Part shown: one piece after another, positions 1 to 13,875 of the stretch
How the letters are laid out: every line of letters starts with the position of its first letter
Numbering within the stretch: the first letter of the stretch is position 1
Assembly: GCF_963676685.1 (NCBI RefSeq)
Contig: NC_092352.1
Coordinates: 25,563,117-25,627,116, forward strand
Length of the DNA: 64,000 nt
Source: Mytilus edulis
Lineage: Eukaryota > Mollusca > Bivalvia > Mytilida > Mytilidae
Reading direction: 5' to 3'
Made by a program: the position numbers and the translations under genes
Notes under the pieces: generated by a model
Databases searched by the model: none
Seen by the model: only the letters and a program-made list of their open reading frames with translations
Told to the model about the DNA's origin: nothing

Positions 1-3000
1 AGTATTTTTTGGTCCAAAAAATATAGGTTCGCGTTGCTTTTCTTAGCGTATTTTGTACTTATCTCCCATGCCTATCAATTTTGCCCTTAAAAATACGTGT
101 CTTGTCCTAGCGTTGAAAAGTCATCTCAGTGCCTTTAGGGCTACGGAATAATTTTTATTTTGCCTTTTGTATAAAGCAGAGTGCACGAAGTCTCTAATAA
201 TAAAAAATAACGGGCGCACATATCGACCAATCAGGATTCGCCATACTCTTAATTCTGAACACCATGTTATGCTCATAAAATGGCTGCGCCCATAAAATCT
301 AATGGTGTATTGTAACCTATACGGTATTTAATACTTTCTTGTATCGTGCAATTCATAGTGCGTTAGATGCACAAATATATATGCCACAAATAAATCATCT
401 TCAAACCGTTCTGGCTTTACTCTCTGAATTTTCACAATTTTTTATCGGAGGTGACCCCAGTCGAAAAATGTGAAGAAAAAAATTTTGTTTTTTTAAGTAA
501 ATGCGGTACTGTTAAAAAGGGACTGAAGATAATGCCCACTTTCTCCAATGATTCTTTATATATCATCAAGTACTGATTATATTGATACCAAAACCAATCC
601 AATATATAACTACTACGGTGAATTTTGAACAACAGTTTTAAATGAAACCATTTTCGTATAAAAGTACATTTTTGAAACAGACTATAGCATTTCAAAATAT
701 GGAATATGTTTAAATATTTGTGTTTTGACATCGATAACTGTTTGTTAACTACAAAATGGCATGCTTATTCTTATTCTTTTAGTTTGTTATTCGTTTGAAC
801 ATTTCAATGTTCGAAGGGGATCATTTCCGTACATTTTCGCTGAATTTGGTAATTTCGATAACAGCACTTGGGTCGAGATTGTTATGTTTAAAAATCGGTT
901 TATATTCACAAACTCTAGACGTGTACTTGCTCTATTCGAACAAATCAACAGAACTTCAGAAAATGACATATTCGTTCCACAGTAAGTCAAAAGTCGAGCC
1001 CACCCATGTTTCTAAGGTGAAACGCAATACAAATATGAAACAGACTATAGCTTAAAAACTAGATAATCAATATTTCATTTGTCACCAAAAAATACGGTTT
1101 CACATCAAATGTCAAGTAAAATGACTGTTTTTGACACTTTTTGAGCACTATGATAAAGAAATGTCGATGCTGTATAGATTGAAATAAACAATTAATTTCC
1201 CCATAGGCGACAATGGTAGCCTTTTTCGAGACACAGACTTTAGGAAGTTGATTTTTTTAACGAAACCTTGCTAGAATCAAAGAAAAGTTATTAGGACAGT
1301 ATTTTTTGGTCCAAAAAATATAGGTTCGCGTTGCTTTTCTTAGCGTATTTTGTACTTATCTCCCATGCCTATCAATTTTGCCCTTAAAAATACGTGTCTT
1401 GTCCTAGCGTTGAAAAGTCATCTCAGTGCCTTTAGGGCTACGGAATAATTTTTATTTTGCCTTTTGTATAAAGCAGAGTGCACGAAGTCTCTAATAATAA
1501 AAAATAACGGGCGCACATATCGACCAATCAGGATTCGCCATACTCTTAATTCTGAACACCATGTTATGCTCATAAAATGGCTGCGCCCATAAAATCTAAT
1601 GGTGTATTGTAACCTATACGGTATTTAATACTTTCTTGTATCGTGCAATTCATAGTGCGTTAGATGCACAAATATATATGCCACAAATAAATCATCTTCA
1701 AACCGTTCTGGCTTTACTCTCTGAATTTTCACAATTTTTTATCGGAGGTGACCCCAGTCGAAAAATGTGAAGAAAAAAATTTTGTTTTTTTAAGTAAATG
1801 CGGTACTGTTAAAAAGGGACTGAAGATAATGCCCACTTTCTCCAATGATTCTTTATATATCATCAAGTACTGATTATATTGATACCAAAACCAATCCAAT
1901 ATATAACTACTACGGTGAATTTTGAACAACAGTTTTAAATGAAACCATTTTCGTATAAAAGTACATTTTTGAAACAGACTATAGCATTTCAAAATATGGA
2001 ATATGTTTAAATATTTGTGTTTTGACATCGATAACTGTTTGTTAACTACAAAATGGCATGCTTATTCTTATTCTTTTAGTTTGTTATTCGTTTGAACATT
2101 TCAATGTTCGAAGGGGATCATTTCCGTACATTTTCGCTGAATTTGGTAATTTCGATAACAGCACTTGGGTCGAGATTGTTATGTTTAAAAATCGGTTTAT
2201 ATTCACAAACTCTAGACGTGTACTTGCTCTATTCGAACAAATCAACAGAACTTCAGAAAATGACATATTCGTTCCACAGTAAGTCAAAAGTCGAGCCCAC
2301 CCATGTTTCTAAGGTGAAACGCAATACAAATATGAAACAGACTATAGCTTAAAAACTAGATAATCAATATTTCATTTGTCACCAAAAAATACGGTTTCAC
2401 ATCAAATGTCAAGTAAAATGACTGTTTTTGACACTTTTTGAGCACTATGATAAAGAAATGTCGATGCTGTATAGATTGAAATAAACAATTAATTTCCCCA
2501 TAGGCGACAATGGTAGCCTTTTTCGAGACACAGACTTTAGGAAGTTGATTTTTTTAACGAAACCTTGCTAGAATCAAAGAAAAGTTATTAGGACAGTATT
2601 TTTTGGTCCAAAAAATATAGGTTCGCGTTGCTTTTCTTAGCGTATTTTGTACTTATCTCCCATGCCTATCAATTTTGCCCTTAAAAATACGTGTCTTGTC
2701 CTAGCGTTGAAAAGTCATCTCAGTGCCTTTAGGGCTACGGAATAATTTTTATTTTGCCTTTTGTATAAAGCAGAGTGCACGAAGTCTCTAATAATAAAAA
2801 ATAACGGGCGCACATATCGACCAATCAGGATTCGCCATACTCTTAATTCTGAACACCATGTTATGCTCATAAAATGGCTGCGCCCATAAAATCTAATGGT
2901 GTATTGTAACCTATACGGTATTTAATACTTTCTTGTATCGTGCAATTCATAGTGCGTTAGATGCACAAATATATATGCCACAAATAAATCATCTTCAAAC

Positions 3001-6000
3001 CGTTCTGGCTTTACTCTCTGAATTTTCACAATTTTTTATCGGAGGTGACCCCAGTCGAAAAATGTGAAGAAAAAAATTTTGTTTTTTTAAGTAAATGCGG
3101 TACTGTTAAAAAGGGACTGAAGATAATGCCCACTTTCTCCAATGATTCTTTATATATCATCAAGTACTGATTATATTGATACCAAAACCAATCCAATATA
3201 TAACTACTACGGTGAATTTTGAACAACAGTTTTAAATGAAACCATTTTCGTATAAAAGTACATTTTTGAAACAGACTATAGCATTTCAAAATATGGAATA
3301 TGTTTAAATATTTGTGTTTTGACATCGATAACTGTTTGTTAACTACAAAATGGCATGCTTATTCTTATTCTTTTAGTTTGTTATTCGTTTGAACATTTCA
3401 ATGTTCGAAGGGGATCATTTCCGTACATTTTCGCTGAATTTGGTAATTTCGATAACAGCACTTGGGTCGAGATTGTTATGTTTAAAAATCGGTTTATATT
3501 CACAAACTCTAGACGTGTACTTGCTCTATTCGAACAAATCAACAGAACTTCAGAAAATGACATATTCGTTCCACAGTAAGTCAAAAGTCGAGCCCACCCA
3601 TGTTTCTAAGGTGAAACGCAATACAAATATGAAACAGACTATAGCTTAAAAACTAGATAATCAATATTTCATTTGTCACCAAAAAATACGGTTTCACATC
3701 AAATGTCAAGTAAAATGACTGTTTTTGACACTTTTTGAGCACTATGATAAAGAAATGTCGATGCTGTATAGATTGAAATAAACAATTAATTTCCCCATAG
3801 GCGACAATGGTAGCCTTTTTCGAGACACAGACTTTAGGAAGTTGATTTTTTTAACGAAACCTTGCTAGAATCAAAGAAAAGTTATTAGGACAGTATTTTT
3901 TGGTCCAAAAAATATAGGTTCGCGTTGCTTTTCTTAGCGTATTTTGTACTTATCTCCCATGCCTATCAATTTTGCCCTTAAAAATACGTGTCTTGTCCTA
4001 GCGTTGAAAAGTCATCTCAGTGCCTTTAGGGCTACGGAATAATTTTTATTTTGCCTTTTGTATAAAGCAGAGTGCACGAAGTCTCTAATAATAAAAAATA
4101 ACGGGCGCACATATCGACCAATCAGGATTCGCCATACTCTTAATTCTGAACACCATGTTATGCTCATAAAATGGCTGCGCCCATAAAATCTAATGGTGTA
4201 TTGTAACCTATACGGTATTTAATACTTTCTTGTATCGTGCAATTCATAGTGCGTTAGATGCACAAATATATATGCCACAAATAAATCATCTTCAAACCGT
4301 TCTGGCTTTACTCTCTGAATTTTCACAATTTTTTATCGGAGGTGACCCCAGTCGAAAAATGTGAAGAAAAAAATTTTGTTTTTTTAAGTAAATGCGGTAC
4401 TGTTAAAAAGGGACTGAAGATAATGCCCACTTTCTCCAATGATTCTTTATATATCATCAAGTACTGATTATATTGATACCAAAACCAATCCAATATATAA
4501 CTACTACGGTGAATTTTGAACAACAGTTTTAAATGAAACCATTTTCGTATAAAAGTACATTTTTGAAACAGACTATAGCATTTCAAAATATGGAATATGT
4601 TTAAATATTTGTGTTTTGACATCGATAACTGTTTGTTAACTACAAAATGGCATGCTTATTCTTATTCTTTTAGTTTGTTATTCGTTTGAACATTTCAATG
4701 TTCGAAGGGGATCATTTCCGTACATTTTCGCTGAATTTGGTAATTTCGATAACAGCACTTGGGTCGAGATTGTTATGTTTAAAAATCGGTTTATATTCAC
4801 AAACTCTAGACGTGTACTTGCTCTATTCGAACAAATCAACAGAACTTCAGAAAATGACATATTCGTTCCACAGTAAGTCAAAAGTCGAGCCCACCCATGT
4901 TTCTAAGGTGAAACGCAATACAAATATGAAACAGACTATAGCTTAAAAACTAGATAATCAATATTTCATTTGTCACCAAAAAATACGGTTTCACATCAAA
5001 TGTCAAGTAAAATGACTGTTTTTGACACTTTTTGAGCACTATGATAAAGAAATGTCGATGCTGTATAGATTGAAATAAACAATTAATTTCCCCATAGGCG
5101 ACAATGGTAGCCTTTTTCGAGACACAGACTTTAGGAAGTTGATTTTTTTAACGAAACCTTGCTAGAATCAAAGAAAAGTTATTAGGACAGTATTTTTTGG
5201 TCCAAAAAATATAGGTTCGCGTTGCTTTTCTTAGCGTATTTTGTACTTATCTCCCATGCCTATCAATTTTGCCCTTAAAAATACGTGTCTTGTCCTAGCG
5301 TTGAAAAGTCATCTCAGTGCCTTTAGGGCTACGGAATAATTTTTATTTTGCCTTTTGTATAAAGCAGAGTGCACGAAGTCTCTAATAATAAAAAATAACG
5401 GGCGCACATATCGACCAATCAGGATTCGCCATACTCTTAATTCTGAACACCATGTTATGCTCATAAAATGGCTGCGCCCATAAAATCTAATGGTGTATTG
5501 TAACCTATACGGTATTTAATACTTTCTTGTATCGTGCAATTCATAGTGCGTTAGATGCACAAATATATATGCCACAAATAAATCATCTTCAAACCGTTCT
5601 GGCTTTACTCTCTGAATTTTCACAATTTTTTATCGGAGGTGACCCCAGTCGAAAAATGTGAAGAAAAAAATTTTGTTTTTTTAAGTAAATGCGGTACTGT
5701 TAAAAAGGGACTGAAGATAATGCCCACTTTCTCCAATGATTCTTTATATATCATCAAGTACTGATTATATTGATACCAAAACCAATCCAATATATAACTA
5801 CTACGGTGAATTTTGAACAACAGTTTTAAATGAAACCATTTTCGTATAAAAGTACATTTTTGAAACAGACTATAGCATTTCAAAATATGGAATATGTTTA
5901 AATATTTGTGTTTTGACATCGATAACTGTTTGTTAACTACAAAATGGCATGCTTATTCTTATTCTTTTAGTTTGTTATTCGTTTGAACATTTCAATGTTC

Positions 6001-9000
6001 GAAGGGGATCATTTCCGTACATTTTCGCTGAATTTGGTAATTTCGATAACAGCACTTGGGTCGAGATTGTTATGTTTAAAAATCGGTTTATATTCACAAA
6101 CTCTAGACGTGTACTTGCTCTATTCGAACAAATCAACAGAACTTCAGAAAATGACATATTCGTTCCACAGTAAGTCAAAAGTCGAGCCCACCCATGTTTC
6201 TAAGGTGAAACGCAATACAAATATGAAACAGACTATAGCTTAAAAACTAGATAATCAATATTTCATTTGTCACCAAAAAATACGGTTTCACATCAAATGT
6301 CAAGTAAAATGACTGTTTTTGACACTTTTTGAGCACTATGATAAAGAAATGTCGATGCTGTATAGATTGAAATAAACAATTAATTTCCCCATAGGCGACA
6401 ATGGTAGCCTTTTTCGAGACACAGACTTTAGGAAGTTGATTTTTTTAACGAAACCTTGCTAGAATCAAAGAAAAGTTATTAGGACAGTATTTTTTGGTCC
6501 AAAAAATATAGGTTCGCGTTGCTTTTCTTAGCGTATTTTGTACTTATCTCCCATGCCTATCAATTTTGCCCTTAAAAATACGTGTCTTGTCCTAGCGTTG
6601 AAAAGTCATCTCAGTGCCTTTAGGGCTACGGAATAATTTTTATTTTGCCTTTTGTATAAAGCAGAGTGCACGAAGTCTCTAATAATAAAAAATAACGGGC
6701 GCACATATCGACCAATCAGGATTCGCCATACTCTTAATTCTGAACACCATGTTATGCTCATAAAATGGCTGCGCCCATAAAATCTAATGGTGTATTGTAA
6801 CCTATACGGTATTTAATACTTTCTTGTATCGTGCAATTCATAGTGCGTTAGATGCACAAATATATATGCCACAAATAAATCATCTTCAAACCGTTCTGGC
6901 TTTACTCTCTGAATTTTCACAATTTTTTATCGGAGGTGACCCCAGTCGAAAAATGTGAAGAAAAAAATTTTGTTTTTTTAAGTAAATGCGGTACTGTTAA
7001 AAAGGGACTGAAGATAATGCCCACTTTCTCCAATGATTCTTTATATATCATCAAGTACTGATTATATTGATACCAAAACCAATCCAATATATAACTACTA
7101 CGGTGAATTTTGAACAACAGTTTTAAATGAAACCATTTTCGTATAAAAGTACATTTTTGAAACAGACTATAGCATTTCAAAATATGGAATATGTTTAAAT
7201 ATTTGTGTTTTGACATCGATAACTGTTTGTTAACTACAAAATGGCATGCTTATTCTTATTCTTTTAGTTTGTTATTCGTTTGAACATTTCAATGTTCGAA
7301 GGGGATCATTTCCGTACATTTTCGCTGAATTTGGTAATTTCGATAACAGCACTTGGGTCGAGATTGTTATGTTTAAAAATCGGTTTATATTCACAAACTC
7401 TAGACGTGTACTTGCTCTATTCGAACAAATCAACAGAACTTCAGAAAATGACATATTCGTTCCACAGTAAGTCAAAAGTCGAGCCCACCCATGTTTCTAA
7501 GGTGAAACGCAATACAAATATGAAACAGACTATAGCTTAAAAACTAGATAATCAATATTTCATTTGTCACCAAAAAATACGGTTTCACATCAAATGTCAA
7601 GTAAAATGACTGTTTTTGACACTTTTTGAGCACTATGATAAAGAAATGTCGATGCTGTATAGATTGAAATAAACAATTAATTTCCCCATAGGCGACAATG
7701 GTAGCCTTTTTCGAGACACAGACTTTAGGAAGTTGATTTTTTTAACGAAACCTTGCTAGAATCAAAGAAAAGTTATTAGGACAGTATTTTTTGGTCCAAA
7801 AAATATAGGTTCGCGTTGCTTTTCTTAGCGTATTTTGTACTTATCTCCCATGCCTATCAATTTTGCCCTTAAAAATACGTGTCTTGTCCTAGCGTTGAAA
7901 AGTCATCTCAGTGCCTTTAGGGCTACGGAATAATTTTTATTTTGCCTTTTGTATAAAGCAGAGTGCACGAAGTCTCTAATAATAAAAAATAACGGGCGCA
8001 CATATCGACCAATCAGGATTCGCCATACTCTTAATTCTGAACACCATGTTATGCTCATAAAATGGCTGCGCCCATAAAATCTAATGGTGTATTGTAACCT
8101 ATACGGTATTTAATACTTTCTTGTATCGTGCAATTCATAGTGCGTTAGATGCACAAATATATATGCCACAAATAAATCATCTTCAAACCGTTCTGGCTTT
8201 ACTCTCTGAATTTTCACAATTTTTTATCGGAGGTGACCCCAGTCGAAAAATGTGAAGAAAAAAATTTTGTTTTTTTAAGTAAATGCGGTACTGTTAAAAA
8301 GGGACTGAAGATAATGCCCACTTTCTCCAATGATTCTTTATATATCATCAAGTACTGATTATATTGATACCAAAACCAATCCAATATATAACTACTACGG
8401 TGAATTTTGAACAACAGTTTTAAATGAAACCATTTTCGTATAAAAGTACATTTTTGAAACAGACTATAGCATTTCAAAATATGGAATATGTTTAAATATT
8501 TGTGTTTTGACATCGATAACTGTTTGTTAACTACAAAATGGCATGCTTATTCTTATTCTTTTAGTTTGTTATTCGTTTGAACATTTCAATGTTCGAAGGG
8601 GATCATTTCCGTACATTTTCGCTGAATTTGGTAATTTCGATAACAGCACTTGGGTCGAGATTGTTATGTTTAAAAATCGGTTTATATTCACAAACTCTAG
8701 ACGTGTACTTGCTCTATTCGAACAAATCAACAGAACTTCAGAAAATGACATATTCGTTCCACAGTAAGTCAAAAGTCGAGCCCACCCATGTTTCTAAGGT
8801 GAAACGCAATACAAATATGAAACAGACTATAGCTTAAAAACTAGATAATCAATATTTCATTTGTCACCAAAAAATACGGTTTCACATCAAATGTCAAGTA
8901 AAATGACTGTTTTTGACACTTTTTGAGCACTATGATAAAGAAATGTCGATGCTGTATAGATTGAAATAAACAATTAATTTCCCCATAGGCGACAATGGTA

Positions 9001-12000
9001 GCCTTTTTCGAGACACAGACTTTAGGAAGTTGATTTTTTTAACGAAACCTTGCTAGAATCAAAGAAAAGTTATTAGGACAGTATTTTTTGGTCCAAAAAA
9101 TATAGGTTCGCGTTGCTTTTCTTAGCGTATTTTGTACTTATCTCCCATGCCTATCAATTTTGCCCTTAAAAATACGTGTCTTGTCCTAGCGTTGAAAAGT
9201 CATCTCAGTGCCTTTAGGGCTACGGAATAATTTTTATTTTGCCTTTTGTATAAAGCAGAGTGCACGAAGTCTCTAATAATAAAAAATAACGGGCGCACAT
9301 ATCGACCAATCAGGATTCGCCATACTCTTAATTCTGAACACCATGTTATGCTCATAAAATGGCTGCGCCCATAAAATCTAATGGTGTATTGTAACCTATA
9401 CGGTATTTAATACTTTCTTGTATCGTGCAATTCATAGTGCGTTAGATGCACAAATATATATGCCACAAATAAATCATCTTCAAACCGTTCTGGCTTTACT
9501 CTCTGAATTTTCACAATTTTTTATCGGAGGTGACCCCAGTCGAAAAATGTGAAGAAAAAAATTTTGTTTTTTTAAGTAAATGCGGTACTGTTAAAAAGGG
9601 ACTGAAGATAATGCCCACTTTCTCCAATGATTCTTTATATATCATCAAGTACTGATTATATTGATACCAAAACCAATCCAATATATAACTACTACGGTGA
9701 ATTTTGAACAACAGTTTTAAATGAAACCATTTTCGTATAAAAGTACATTTTTGAAACAGACTATAGCATTTCAAAATATGGAATATGTTTAAATATTTGT
9801 GTTTTGACATCGATAACTGTTTGTTAACTACAAAATGGCATGCTTATTCTTATTCTTTTAGTTTGTTATTCGTTTGAACATTTCAATGTTCGAAGGGGAT
9901 CATTTCCGTACATTTTCGCTGAATTTGGTAATTTCGATAACAGCACTTGGGTCGAGATTGTTATGTTTAAAAATCGGTTTATATTCACAAACTCTAGACG
10001 TGTACTTGCTCTATTCGAACAAATCAACAGAACTTCAGAAAATGACATATTCGTTCCACAGTAAGTCAAAAGTCGAGCCCACCCATGTTTCTAAGGTGAA
10101 ACGCAATACAAATATGAAACAGACTATAGCTTAAAAACTAGATAATCAATATTTCATTTGTCACCAAAAAATACGGTTTCACATCAAATGTCAAGTAAAA
10201 TGACTGTTTTTGACACTTTTTGAGCACTATGATAAAGAAATGTCGATGCTGTATAGATTGAAATAAACAATTAATTTCCCCATAGGCGACAATGGTAGCC
10301 TTTTTCGAGACACAGACTTTAGGAAGTTGATTTTTTTAACGAAACCTTGCTAGAATCAAAGAAAAGTTATTAGGACAGTATTTTTTGGTCCAAAAAATAT
10401 AGGTTCGCGTTGCTTTTCTTAGCGTATTTTGTACTTATCTCCCATGCCTATCAATTTTGCCCTTAAAAATACGTGTCTTGTCCTAGCGTTGAAAAGTCAT
10501 CTCAGTGCCTTTAGGGCTACGGAATAATTTTTATTTTGCCTTTTGTATAAAGCAGAGTGCACGAAGTCTCTAATAATAAAAAATAACGGGCGCACATATC
10601 GACCAATCAGGATTCGCCATACTCTTAATTCTGAACACCATGTTATGCTCATAAAATGGCTGCGCCCATAAAATCTAATGGTGTATTGTAACCTATACGG
10701 TATTTAATACTTTCTTGTATCGTGCAATTCATAGTGCGTTAGATGCACAAATATATATGCCACAAATAAATCATCTTCAAACCGTTCTGGCTTTACTCTC
10801 TGAATTTTCACAATTTTTTATCGGAGGTGACCCCAGTCGAAAAATGTGAAGAAAAAAATTTTGTTTTTTTAAGTAAATGCGGTACTGTTAAAAAGGGACT
10901 GAAGATAATGCCCACTTTCTCCAATGATTCTTTATATATCATCAAGTACTGATTATATTGATACCAAAACCAATCCAATATATAACTACTACGGTGAATT
11001 TTGAACAACAGTTTTAAATGAAACCATTTTCGTATAAAAGTACATTTTTGAAACAGACTATAGCATTTCAAAATATGGAATATGTTTAAATATTTGTGTT
11101 TTGACATCGATAACTGTTTGTTAACTACAAAATGGCATGCTTATTCTTATTCTTTTAGTTTGTTATTCGTTTGAACATTTCAATGTTCGAAGGGGATCAT
11201 TTCCGTACATTTTCGCTGAATTTGGTAATTTCGATAACAGCACTTGGGTCGAGATTGTTATGTTTAAAAATCGGTTTATATTCACAAACTCTAGACGTGT
11301 ACTTGCTCTATTCGAACAAATCAACAGAACTTCAGAAAATGACATATTCGTTCCACAGTAAGTCAAAAGTCGAGCCCACCCATGTTTCTAAGGTGAAACG
11401 CAATACAAATATGAAACAGACTATAGCTTAAAAACTAGATAATCAATATTTCATTTGTCACCAAAAAATACGGTTTCACATCAAATGTCAAGTAAAATGA
11501 CTGTTTTTGACACTTTTTGAGCACTATGATAAAGAAATGTCGATGCTGTATAGATTGAAATAAACAATTAATTTCCCCATAGGCGACAATGGTAGCCTTT
11601 TTCGAGACACAGACTTTAGGAAGTTGATTTTTTTAACGAAACCTTGCTAGAATCAAAGAAAAGTTATTAGGACAGTATTTTTTGGTCCAAAAAATATAGG
11701 TTCGCGTTGCTTTTCTTAGCGTATTTTGTACTTATCTCCCATGCCTATCAATTTTGCCCTTAAAAATACGTGTCTTGTCCTAGCGTTGAAAAGTCATCTC
11801 AGTGCCTTTAGGGCTACGGAATAATTTTTATTTTGCCTTTTGTATAAAGCAGAGTGCACGAAGTCTCTAATAATAAAAAATAACGGGCGCACATATCGAC
11901 CAATCAGGATTCGCCATACTCTTAATTCTGAACACCATGTTATGCTCATAAAATGGCTGCGCCCATAAAATCTAATGGTGTATTGTAACCTATACGGTAT

Positions 12001-13290
12001 TTAATACTTTCTTGTATCGTGCAATTCATAGTGCGTTAGATGCACAAATATATATGCCACAAATAAATCATCTTCAAACCGTTCTGGCTTTACTCTCTGA
12101 ATTTTCACAATTTTTTATCGGAGGTGACCCCAGTCGAAAAATGTGAAGAAAAAAATTTTGTTTTTTTAAGTAAATGCGGTACTGTTAAAAAGGGACTGAA
12201 GATAATGCCCACTTTCTCCAATGATTCTTTATATATCATCAAGTACTGATTATATTGATACCAAAACCAATCCAATATATAACTACTACGGTGAATTTTG
12301 AACAACAGTTTTAAATGAAACCATTTTCGTATAAAAGTACATTTTTGAAACAGACTATAGCATTTCAAAATATGGAATATGTTTAAATATTTGTGTTTTG
12401 ACATCGATAACTGTTTGTTAACTACAAAATGGCATGCTTATTCTTATTCTTTTAGTTTGTTATTCGTTTGAACATTTCAATGTTCGAAGGGGATCATTTC
12501 CGTACATTTTCGCTGAATTTGGTAATTTCGATAACAGCACTTGGGTCGAGATTGTTATGTTTAAAAATCGGTTTATATTCACAAACTCTAGACGTGTACT
12601 TGCTCTATTCGAACAAATCAACAGAACTTCAGAAAATGACATATTCGTTCCACAGTAAGTCAAAAGTCGAGCCCACCCATGTTTCTAAGGTGAAACGCAA
12701 TACAAATATGAAACAGACTATAGCTTAAAAACTAGATAATCAATATTTCATTTGTCACCAAAAAATACGGTTTCACATCAAATGTCAAGTAAAATGACTG
12801 TTTTTGACACTTTTTGAGCACTATGATAAAGAAATGTCGATGCTGTATAGATTGAAATAAACAATTAATTTCCCCATAGGCGACAATGGTAGCCTTTTTC
12901 GAGACACAGACTTTAGGAAGTTGATTTTTTTAACGAAACCTTGCTAGAATCAAAGAAAAGTTATTAGGACAGTATTTTTTGGTCCAAAAAATATAGGTTC
13001 GCGTTGCTTTTCTTAGCGTATTTTGTACTTATCTCCCATGCCTATCAATTTTGCCCTTAAAAATACGTGTCTTGTCCTAGCGTTGAAAAGTCATCTCAGT
13101 GCCTTTAGGGCTACGGAATAATTTTTATTTTGCCTTTTGTATAAAGCAGAGTGCACGAAGTCTCTAATAATAAAAAATAACGGGCGCACATATCGACCAA
13201 TCAGGATTCGCCATACTCTTAATTCTGAACACCATGTTATGCTCATAAAATGGCTGCGCCCATAAAATCTAATGGTGTATTGTAACCTAT
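1..13290. repeat. Tandem array of a 1297-bp satellite unit, 10.25 copies
   Basis: The sequence starting at base 1 recurs head-to-tail at 1298, 2595, 3892, 5189, 6486, 7783, 9080, 10377 and 11674, with a truncated copy from 12971 to 13290. Spacing is exactly 1297 bp each time, so there are no indels. Every small open frame in the unit translates identically in all copies, and I found no substitution in the stretches compared. The unit is AT-rich and has no open frame above 99 codons and no recognised protein. It carries a palindrome at unit bases 3-23 and a 16-bp motif (TGAAACAGACTATAGC) repeated twice. The array runs off the left edge, so its true length is unknown. It is most likely satellite DNA that was recently amplified or homogenised. 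An assembly artefact that copied one unit cannot be excluded. Confidence 0.97.
12971..13290. repeat. Truncated terminal copy of the 1297-bp unit
   Basis: This is the eleventh copy. It matches unit bases 1-320 and stops abruptly after TGTAACCTAT. There the unit would continue ACGGTATTTA, but the sequence changes to AAAGAAATTCG. This is the right-hand boundary of the array. Confidence 0.95.
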
Positions 13291-13594
13291 AAAGAAATTC
13301 GAACAGCTTGACATGATAAAACAATATACCAATTATCAAATTAATATCTTCAAGCATCATGAAAATATTGTGGAAAACTGATTATTTGAGTGAATTTTCT
13401 AAGTCCAAGGACTATAACTCTGCACAAAATGATCAGACTGGAACAACATTCGAACTTGATCTGTAACTTGTCATAATATAACTAGATATCAAATATAAAA
13501 TGAATATCTTCAAGTGCGAAGAAAAAAATTGTGTGGAAAACTGATTTGCTTGACTGACGGATTGACAGACAGACGTACAGAGTGCAAACCTTAA
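13291..13594. repeat. Dispersed bivalve repeat flanking the array, internally duplicated
   Basis: Two diverged copies of a segment of about 100-150 bp lie in tandem, near 13295-13390 and 13448-13547. Both contain ATATCAAAT-like and AATATCTTCAAG motifs and end in GTGGAAAACTGATT. They are followed by a GACTGACGGATTGACAGACAGACG tract and GTACAGAGTGCAAACC. I recognise that tail from memory as a common end of bivalve dispersed repeats. It resumes after the nested MITE at 13876 (TAAGTCCCCTTCGAC). No gene is seen. Confidence 0.7.
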
Positions 13595-13875
13595 GGGAGC
13601 TACCATTTGATTTTTATGGGGGGGCTAGGATGAAAAATTTTGTCCTGCATTTTTTTTTAGCTGTAATCTCTGTCCTGCCTTTTTATTTTTCACTTTGTTC
13701 GGTCCTGCCTTTTTTTTTTTAGTTTATCCTGACTTTTTTTTACCCAAATTGTCGTCCTGACTTTTTTTTTTGTAAGTGTCTCATCCTGCCTTTTTTTTTT
13801 ACTCAAAACTCCTGTCCTGCCTATTTTTTTCAAATTTCATCCTAGCCCCCCCATAAAAATCAAATGGTAGCTCCC
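13595..13875. mobile_element. PIF/Harbinger-like foldback MITE, 281 bp
   Basis: The ends are perfect 41-bp inverted repeats (13595-13635 and 13835-13875) starting GGGAGCTACCATTTGATTTT. They are flanked by TAA at 13592-13594 and TAA at 13876-13878. A TAA/TWA duplication is the family mark of PIF/Harbinger elements. The core has no coding capacity: it is about seven degenerate units of GTCCTGCC followed by a run of T. The element split an older repeat whose two halves rejoin as ACCTTAAGTCCCC. Confidence 0.85.

Noticed and set aside
225..245. B-box-like GGATTCGCC suggesting a tRNA-derived repeat
   Set aside because: No A box, no cloverleaf, and a poor match to the consensus.
432..1055. Small open frames of 67-99 codons on both strands, repeated in every satellite unit
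   Set aside because: They overlap each other, have no recognised domain or codon signal, and are repeated only because the unit is.
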